DNA of 52,779 bases, taken from a virus. The DNA lies in the IMG/VR virus record IMGVR_UViG_3300020020_000039, positions 1-52,779 of that record; one strand, written 5' to 3'. The notes beneath the pieces were generated by a model. It searched no databases, was not told the DNA's origin, and saw nothing but the letters and a program-made list of their open reading frames with translations. Position numbers and translations under genes: made by a program. Of the stretch, positions 48,261 to 52,779 are shown piece by piece. How positions within the stretch are numbered: position 1 is the first letter of the stretch; each line of letters starts with the position of its first letter.

Positions 48261-48830
48261 ATGAGATATCTATTAATTATTATTCTCTTCGCCTCTTGCG
48301 TCAACCAGAAAAAGGTAACAAGGTGGCTCGACGAAAACGAAGTAGAGGCTGCGAAGTATTGCGCCGATGAATTTCCCGTAAAGGAATCCGTTGATACTAC
48401 TTACAAAATAGACTCAGCAGCTTATAACGAAGCGTACAATGAACTATTAAAGTACGTAGATAGTTTGCTTGGCGTCGTTGAAAGTAAACCAACTGAGAGG
48501 TTAGTTTATATCACTACTGAAGGGAGGATTAGAGAAATCAACATGGACTCTTTACGCAAAGCAGTCACAGCACAGGTTAAAAAAGCAATCAGGCCGTGTA
48601 TTGACTCAATTAAGTACGTGACTAAAGTAGTTGAGAATACTGCGAGGGTACGGCAATTGACCTTAGAGCTAGGGACAAAAGATCAAACGATTTCTAAGCG
48701 AGATCAAACAATAAGCGATCAGGCAAAGACTATCAAACAAAAAGCACGTTGGGTCTGGTACTTCTGGTTACTAATAGCTCTTATCGCAGGGTACGTCTTT
48801 GTAAAGATCAGATTCAAATTACCAATATGA
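48261..48830 (+). CDS. Unimolecular spanin candidate (lipoprotein plus C-terminal membrane span)
   Basis: 189 aa from the ATG at 48261 (another in-frame ATG is at 48243). N-terminal lipoprotein signal MRYLLIIILFASC with lipidated Cys13, a helical periplasmic body with heptads (DQTISKRDQTISDQAKTIKQ), and a C-terminal inner-membrane span YFWLLIALIAGYVFVKI. Both membrane attachments in one protein is the hallmark of u-spanins, which fuse outer and inner membrane at the end of lysis. Position beside holin and endolysin supports this. Confidence 0.75.
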   Translation: MRYLLIIILFASCVNQKKVTRWLDENEVEAAKYCADEFPVKESVDTTYKIDSAAYNEAYNELLKYVDSLLGVVESKPTERLVYITTEGRIREINMDSLRKAVTAQVKKAIRPCIDSIKYVTKVVENTARVRQLTLELGTKDQTISKRDQTISDQAKTIKQKARWVWYFWLLIALIAGYVFVKIRFKLPI

Positions 48831-49156
48831 TTTGGCTAATTATCATACCGGTATTAATAGTAATCCCCGGTTTTATATCGGCCTATATGGTCGAAAAAGA
48901 CGGCGTTGACGAAAAAATATACATAGGTTCAGAAACATTAAAACACATAAATATGGAAAAGAAATTCAATGGTATCGCAGGTATTTTATTTATACTGGCA
49001 AACCTCATCGGAAGTTTTGGCAGTGTCTTCTGTTTTATTCTCGCTGATTACACAAACACATCTGTTTTATGGTATGTGATAGGAGCAGTATTAGGACTTG
49101 GGTTCCTCGGTTTTTGGGGTTCTAAATTCCTCGGAGGCGGGAAAAGCAAAAGATGA
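48827..49156 (+). CDS. Three-span membrane protein (109 aa)
   Basis: From the ATG that overlaps the preceding stop. Hydrophobic segments near 1-18, 45-68 and 78-98, basic C-terminus GGGKSKR. Within the lysis region; could be an antiholin or another lysis regulator, but no motif shows this. Confidence 0.6.
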   Translation: MIWLIIIPVLIVIPGFISAYMVEKDGVDEKIYIGSETLKHINMEKKFNGIAGILFILANLIGSFGSVFCFILADYTNTSVLWYVIGAVLGLGFLGFWGSKFLGGGKSKR

Positions 49157-49647
49157 TTTTCACCATCCACAAAGGAAAGCATATATCCAAACCAAGAAAG
49201 TTTTCTTTCTGGTGGGGACGTGATGCCTTTAGATGGAACGTTTTATTCACTCCCTCTTGTCGGTATGACTTAAAGTCTATAGATCAATTAGACATCAACA
49301 AACTTGTTGGAGTTGGCTATCTACCAACTCACCACAGAGAGAGTGCAAGATTCGGATGGAGGTATAATAGCAAGAACGACAGGATAGAAGTGTTTGCTTA
49401 TTGTTATATCGGAGGTAAAAGAGTAACAAGATTAATAGATGATTGCGAGATAGGTAAGGAATATTTTCTGAATCTTTTTATTAGTTACGACAGATACCAG
49501 TTTTCAATATCCGATAAAGCGCATGTTTTCTCAGGCGAGACAATTAAGAAAACTCACAACAAGAAATTCCAGTATCGGCTAGGAACTTATTTTGGCGGTA
49601 ATGAACCAGCGCCGCAAGAAATCAAAATACAAATTAAGGCAGTATGA
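49153..49647 (+). CDS. Beta-rich hypothetical protein (164 aa)
   Basis: Strand-rich with FGWRYNSKNDRIEVFAYCYI, RYQFSISDKAHVFSGET and FQYRLGTYFGGNEPAPQEIK, suggestive of a jelly-roll or carbohydrate-binding fold. Located between membrane and endolysin genes; a cell-wall binding partner for the endolysin is possible, not shown. Confidence 0.6.
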   Translation: MIFTIHKGKHISKPRKFSFWWGRDAFRWNVLFTPSCRYDLKSIDQLDINKLVGVGYLPTHHRESARFGWRYNSKNDRIEVFAYCYIGGKRVTRLIDDCEIGKEYFLNLFISYDRYQFSISDKAHVFSGETIKKTHNKKFQYRLGTYFGGNEPAPQEIKIQIKAV

Positions 49648-50108
49648 TGACAGATGAACAAATAATTGCAAAGTACGGAGCGGCGGGGGACGAAAACAAT
49701 CTAACGTTTATTCAACTACCGTACCCAATGCGAATAGCTTGGGATTTAGGTAAGACGGTAACCAGAATGCAATGTCACAAGCTGGTAGCTCCTGGTTTCG
49801 AAGAGGTGTTTGATCATTTATTACAACACTACGGGCTAGATAAAATAAAAGAGTTGGGAATTGATCTGTATGGAGGCTGTGTGAATTTTAGATTAATGAG
49901 GGGAAGTAAAACGAAATGGTCAAGACATTCCTGGGGAATTGCATTAGACCTAGATCCTGCTCGTAATGGGTTAAAGACAAAGAAACCAATTGCCCAATTC
50001 AGCAAACCGGAATATACAGCGATGACAGAAATTTTCTACATGAACGGTTTTATTGGGTATGGTAGAGAAAGAGATAATGATTACATGCACTGGGAAACCG
50101 CATCATGA
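49644..50108 (+). CDS. M15-family endolysin (peptidase)
   Basis: 154 aa. SRHSWGIALDLD holds H95 and D102 and YMHW holds H149, the zinc and catalytic set of VanY/M15 peptidases (SxHxxGxAxD, later HxE-type). Cleaves peptide stems of peptidoglycan. No signal peptide, so it needs the holin for export. Overlaps its upstream neighbour by 4 bp. Confidence 0.9.
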   Translation: MMTDEQIIAKYGAAGDENNLTFIQLPYPMRIAWDLGKTVTRMQCHKLVAPGFEEVFDHLLQHYGLDKIKELGIDLYGGCVNFRLMRGSKTKWSRHSWGIALDLDPARNGLKTKKPIAQFSKPEYTAMTEIFYMNGFIGYGRERDNDYMHWETAS

Positions 50109-50341
50109 AAACCCTAACCCTTATACTAATCATCACAGTAGTTATTTACTTAACAGGATGTCATTTAGTTTATCGGGGATGTATGGGGAATATAAAAGGG
50201 GTTCATTATTACGAGTACTACGGATCTTTTACCTATAGAAACAAAGAGTTTAAGGTTTTCCAATGCCGGGAGAAGGACGCTAAAGATACATTTCCTAATT
50301 ACCGGCTATTTATAAAATCAAAACAAGCTCATGAACGGTAG
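50105..50341 (+). CDS. Putative small lipoprotein (78 aa)
   Basis: Signal MKTLTLILIITVVIYLTGC with the lipobox cysteine at 19; the mature part of about 60 residues is rich in Tyr. In the lysis region; could aid outer-membrane disruption or be an exclusion factor. No family recognised. Overlaps the exonuclease gene. Confidence 0.6.
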   Translation: MKTLTLILIITVVIYLTGCHLVYRGCMGNIKGVHYYEYYGSFTYRNKEFKVFQCREKDAKDTFPNYRLFIKSKQAHER

Positions 50342-51083
50342 ACGAAGATTGTTTTTCGACATAGAAGTCAGTCCCAATATCGGCTACTTCTGGAATCCGG
50401 GCTACAAACTAAACATCGGTTACGAGAATATAATTAAAGAGAGAGCTATAATCTGTATCTGCTATAAATGGGAAGGAGATAAGAAAGTAGAATTTGTTAG
50501 GTGGGATAAAAAACAGAACGATAAAAAGCTCCTTCAGGATTTTATTAAAGTCGCTAACGAAGCTCAGGAAATGATAGGTCACAACGGAGATAAGTTTGAT
50601 CTGGCATGGATAAGAACAAGGTGTTTATTCCATAAGATTGAAATGTTTCCAAGTTACATTACCGTTGACACGTTAAAGGTTGCTCGGTCTAAATTCAGGT
50701 TCAACTCAAACAGACTCGACTACATAGGCAAGTTTCTAGGACTCGGCAAAAAGATTCACACCTCTTTTAGCTTATGGACGGACATAATGAAGGGGAGCGA
50801 GAAGTCAATGGATAAAATGGTTAAGTACTGTAAGGGAGACGTGGTACTGTTAGAGAAGATTTACGCTGAAATGAAGAATCATATTGATCCTAAGTTTCAC
50901 TTTGGTAAGGCTTTGTTACAAGACAAAGGATCTTGCCCTGAGTGCGGGAGCGATGATTTAAAGTCAGCTAAGAAAAGATACACAGCAACAGGGCAATTAA
51001 AAATCCAGTATCAATGTAACACCTGTCACAAGTTTCATACTAAGAGTGATAAAGAAGAGAACAAAAAAGGAATTAAAAAATAG
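50331..51083 (+). CDS. Stand-alone DEDDy 3'-5' exonuclease with zinc ribbon
   Basis: 250 aa. FFDIEVSP (D10, E12), GHNGDKFDLAWI and YCKGDVVLLEKIY are the three exonuclease motifs of family B DNA polymerases, including the YxxxD of DEDDy enzymes. A C-terminal zinc ribbon follows (CPECGSDDL, CNTCHKFH). No polymerase domain or gene is present, so it may proofread for the host enzyme, trim ends, or degrade host DNA. Placed after the lysis genes, unusual for a replication factor. Confidence 0.85.
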   Translation: MNGRRRLFFDIEVSPNIGYFWNPGYKLNIGYENIIKERAIICICYKWEGDKKVEFVRWDKKQNDKKLLQDFIKVANEAQEMIGHNGDKFDLAWIRTRCLFHKIEMFPSYITVDTLKVARSKFRFNSNRLDYIGKFLGLGKKIHTSFSLWTDIMKGSEKSMDKMVKYCKGDVVLLEKIYAEMKNHIDPKFHFGKALLQDKGSCPECGSDDLKSAKKRYTATGQLKIQYQCNTCHKFHTKSDKEENKKGIKK

Positions 51084-51104
51084 AGGTTGCAAACTGAAAC
51101 CACA

Positions 51105-51317
51105 ATGAATAAAGTGATAAAGTACATTAAGCGTACCACCAAAGGATTGACCCCTTCAGAAAGAAAAATGTATGTCGATAGAGTAGCGGATTACTTCAGG
51201 AGGGAATCAATAGACTATGTAAACGGCAAACCGATACAAGTAGAGAAAGATGTTGATTTAATAGCCGAGGTAATGTTAGATAAGGATGAAGACCCTACGG
51301 GGGCGCTAATCGAATGA
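51105..51317 (+). CDS. Hypothetical protein (70 aa)
   Basis: Basic N-terminal helix (NKVIKYIKRTTKGLTPSERK) followed by MYVDRVADYFRRESIDYVNG and an acidic end. The ATG at 51105 is preferred over a TTG at 51087. Overlaps the next gene by 4 bp. Unknown function. Confidence 0.6.
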   Translation: MNKVIKYIKRTTKGLTPSERKMYVDRVADYFRRESIDYVNGKPIQVEKDVDLIAEVMLDKDEDPTGALIE

Positions 51318-51634
51318 TAACACCTCTACTCATATTATTTCTCAGCTGTGACACGATACCGAAAGCTAGTGTTTGGATAGAAGATTACAAAGACCCGTAC
51401 ACACTAGCTAACTATTATTTTGTTAATGGTAGCGTGTCGCAAAGAGTCAGCAAAACAGTATCGGTATCTGCTCTCCTCTGGTTCGGCGTTTACGATTTAA
51501 AACAGACATGGGTTTATAAGAATGTAAATATTGACTTGAGGAAAAGAAAGTGGCTATTTGAGTTATCGGTTAACCCTGAGAAAGCGGACGAATATAACCA
51601 AGCGGTTTATTTGACGGCGTATTTAAACTTTTAA
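51314..51634 (+). CDS. Hypothetical protein with possible signal (106 aa)
   Basis: Begins MITPLLILFLSC, a short hydrophobic run ending in Cys that could be a lipoprotein signal, then a soluble beta-rich region (KTVSVSALLWFGVYDLKQTW). Family unknown. Confidence 0.6.
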   Translation: MITPLLILFLSCDTIPKASVWIEDYKDPYTLANYYFVNGSVSQRVSKTVSVSALLWFGVYDLKQTWVYKNVNIDLRKRKWLFELSVNPEKADEYNQAVYLTAYLNF

Positions 51635-51636
51635 CT

Positions 51637-51885
51637 ATGGCAAAAGATGAAATAACAGAACAAGACCTCGAAGATGGCGAGGATATGATCGAGATCACCC
51701 CTGCTTCACCGGCAGAGGAAGTTGCATGTTGCTACAATGCTATTTGCTCCGTCGAAGATGTGGATATGGAGTTAATCAGCGAAGCCGACCAAAGAAGGGT
51801 GCGGGAGATTAAGAAATATTCCCTTCGAATAATCCACAAGCATATTAAAGAAATGTACGAGGAGAACTTTCCGAAAGCTGAATAA
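51637..51885 (+). CDS. Acidic hypothetical protein (82 aa)
   Basis: Strongly acidic N-terminus (DEITEQDLEDGEDMIEITPA) and a helical C-terminal part (ADQRRVREIKKYSLRIIHKH). Adjoins the SPFH gene with a 1-bp overlap; may be its partner or a DNA mimic. No evidence beyond composition. Confidence 0.6.
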   Translation: MAKDEITEQDLEDGEDMIEITPASPAEEVACCYNAICSVEDVDMELISEADQRRVREIKKYSLRIIHKHIKEMYEENFPKAE

Positions 51886-52388
51886 TGGACGCAATAGTGG
51901 CATTTATAACGCAGTTTTGGGCCGATCTCATGCCGTTTAAAATTATACTATGGTATGAGAGAGGGGCGTTTCTTCGTCCCGGTAAAGAGCCTAAATTGAT
52001 GATGCCAGGATTTTATATGAAGTGGCCTTTTTACGACACCGTTTTTGATTGCATTATAACTCCAGACACTTTAGTTTGTAAGCCATCGCATATAACAACG
52101 CTTGACGATAAGACGGCTGTAATAACTCCGGTAGTTGATTACGAGATAACAGATGCAATGAAGTTTATGATATTTAATAACGAGGCTCGTTCAAACTTCC
52201 ATGATACCGTAATGGGTATAACGTCAGAGGTAGTAGTTGGAATCGTTTGGCCTGAGTGTCGCAATAAATCCACAAAGACAGAGATTAAAAATAAGTTGAA
52301 TAAAAAAGCTGATGATATGGGAGTTAAGGTTAACACGATTTACTTAAAAGATATTGCTCTGTGCAAACTTATTATTACGAAGGTTTAG
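51885..52388 (+). CDS. SPFH/band-7 (stomatin-prohibitin) domain protein
   Basis: 167 aa. FLRPGKEPKLMMPGFYMKWP and FYDTVFDCIITPDTLVCKPS, then TLDDKTAVITPVVDYEITDA, are the hallmark of SPFH/HflK-type domains; MGVKVNTIYLKDIALCKLI ends the domain. The N-terminal segment FITQFWADLMPFKIILWYE could insert in the membrane. In bacteria the family scaffolds membrane proteases (HflK/C with FtsH). In lambda the FtsH-Hfl system controls lysogeny; a comparable role here is only inferred. Family match is fairly clear. Confidence 0.75.
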   Translation: MDAIVAFITQFWADLMPFKIILWYERGAFLRPGKEPKLMMPGFYMKWPFYDTVFDCIITPDTLVCKPSHITTLDDKTAVITPVVDYEITDAMKFMIFNNEARSNFHDTVMGITSEVVVGIVWPECRNKSTKTEIKNKLNKKADDMGVKVNTIYLKDIALCKLIITKV

Positions 52389-52433
52389 GTTCTGGTTTTT
52401 TCTCATGCAGTGGTTTGGTTTTTTGGTTTTATC

Positions 52434-52473
52434 CCGGCAAGGCATGTTTATGCGCAAAAGCCGGATTTTTTTT
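52434..52473 (+). terminator. Rho-independent terminator at the end of the late region
   Basis: CCGGC (52434-52438) pairs with GCCGG (52460-52464), with an inner GCAT/ATGC stem, followed by ATTTTTTTT. Ends the rightward late transcript after the SPFH gene. Confidence 0.8.
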
Positions 52474-52474
52474 A

Positions 52475-52502
52475 TTGCGGTACGAATATTTTTCATAATT
52501 TG
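52475..52502 (+). promoter_or_regulatory. Possible promoter toward the tRNA cluster
   Basis: TTG (52475-52477), an 18-bp spacer and TAATTTG (52496-52502) approximate the Bacteroidetes -33/-7 elements; the -7 is one base short of TAnnTTTG. It is the first promoter-like site after the late terminator, but another terminator (52601-52623) lies between it and the tRNA cluster. Confidence 0.3.
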
Positions 52503-52507
52503 CATCT

Positions 52508-52594
52508 ATGAATTTATGTCAACATACATGGCAATTCCAGTTTACCATCGGTAGCGGAGTGTTGTGTATGTAATAGAATAAAAAATATTTCATA
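52508..52594 (+). pseudogene. Short, possibly frameshifted zinc-finger-like frame
   Basis: From the ATG at 52508 the frame gives a CQHTWQFQFTIG-type start and stops after 21 residues. The +1 frame from 52557 continues ECCVCNRIKNIS to a stop at 52594. Joining them would give CxH...CCxC, a plausible small zinc protein. One lost or added base near 52550-52557 would explain it, as real decay or an assembly error. Weak. Confidence 0.25.
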
Positions 52595-52600
52595 ACGATG

Positions 52601-52623
52601 CCCCGCTAAATGCGGGGTTTTTT
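52601..52623 (+). terminator. Rho-independent terminator upstream of the tRNA cluster
   Basis: CCCCGC/GCGGGG 6-bp perfect stem, TAAAT loop, TTTTTTG tract. It isolates the tRNA/junction RNA region from upstream transcription, so the promoter for the tRNA operon probably lies in 52624-52653 or downstream. Confidence 0.85.
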
Positions 52624-52653
52624 GTTTTACGTTAATAGTTCGTCGTGAGCTAA

Positions 52654-52779
52654 AGAGAAGTGGTTTGGACGCCGGAAACGGTGGGAAGCAATTCCCCCAC
52701 TTCTCTAATTACGGGGCAGCTTATGGAAGCGGCAGGTCTCCAAAACCTTGTATGGAAAGAGTTCGATTCTCTTGTCCCG
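52654..52779. repeat. Terminal direct repeat, right copy (126 bp)
   Basis: Exact copy of bases 7-132. Here the repeat is preceded by continuous phage sequence (terminator, spacer, then the left arm of the junction RNA), so this copy shows the natural upstream context of the tRNA cluster. It ends two bases short of the tRNA-Trp 3' end, which continues at base 133 of the left copy. Confidence 0.95.

Noticed and set aside
52354-52554. 66-codon frame across the end of the SPFH gene and the terminator
   Set aside because: It crosses a strong intrinsic terminator and has no domain; treated as chance.
1-52779. CRISPR array, transposase, reverse transcriptase/DGR, restriction-methylation or toxin-antitoxin locus
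   Set aside because: No spaced palindromic repeats, no DDE or reverse-transcriptase motifs and no recognisable methylase or toxin pair were found when reading both strands.

Overview
The window reads as an essentially complete genome of a temperate, siphovirus-like tailed phage of a Bacteroidota (Bacteroidetes) host. Bases 7-132 recur exactly at 52654-52779, so the sequence is most simply a circular or circularly permuted molecule of about 52,647 bp written with an overlap. Evidence for the host: a Bacteroidetes-type tyrosine integrase, a VirE/BT4734-like primase fused to a helicase, a DUF6291-like replication protein, very few Shine-Dalgarno sequences, and occasional TAnnTTTG-type promoter boxes. 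Evidence for a long non-contractile tail: a tape-measure protein, a tail-tube protein, a frameshifted tail-assembly chaperone and no sheath gene. All assignments come from reading motifs by eye; no database search was run.

Layout: (1) 1-361, a compact three-way-junction RNA element followed by tRNA-Trp, -Cys, -Phe and -Gln. (2) 362-1384, mostly non-coding: a possible small RNA, a small gene and a candidate attP carrying a tRNA 3'-end sequence. (3) 1385-4986, the lysogeny module: integrase on the plus strand; SGNH esterase, secreted protein and XRE repressor on the minus strand; an operator region with repeated TTTCGTC half-sites; then a Cro-like gene and a small excisionase-like gene. (4) 5.0-16.4 kb, early genes: Sak4-like recombinase, NinB-like protein, three HNH/HNH-like proteins, an AP2-like protein, a stand-alone DnaA domain IV, a replication protein with iteron-like repeats inside its coding sequence, primase-helicase, a nucleotidyltransferase-fold protein with an SSB-like tail, and a VRR-NUC nuclease. 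This section also holds a structured RNA candidate at 6384-6638 lying between two terminators. (5) 16.4-23.3 kb, about 22 small accessory genes (membrane proteins, lipoproteins, DUF551, a nucleoside deoxyribosyltransferase-like enzyme), ending with a LuxR-type HTH gene and a terminator. (6) 23.4-29.3 kb, terminase, portal, MuF, protease and major capsid protein. (7) 29.3-34.1 kb, an island of four glycosyltransferases, two FkbM-type methyltransferases and two small genes inserted in the head operon. (8) 34.0-47.7 kb, connector, neck, tail tube, chaperone, tape measure, hub and three large host-contact proteins that each begin with a signal peptide. (9) 47.7-50.1 kb, lysis genes: holin, unimolecular-spanin candidate and M15 endolysin. 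(10) 50.1-52.4 kb, a lipoprotein, a stand-alone DEDDy exonuclease, small genes and an SPFH/band-7 protein, closed by terminators.

How it fits together: the divergent repressor/Cro switch would choose between integration at a host tRNA gene and lytic growth. Lytic replication would start from an origin near 11.7-12.7 kb, using a DnaA-like factor, the replication protein and the primase-helicase, with host DNA polymerase because none is encoded. Late genes build the particle, and the glycan island probably modifies the virion or the host surface. The most unusual features are the glycan island inside the head operon, the signal peptides on three tail genes, the two structured RNAs, and the helically phased repeats in the replication gene.
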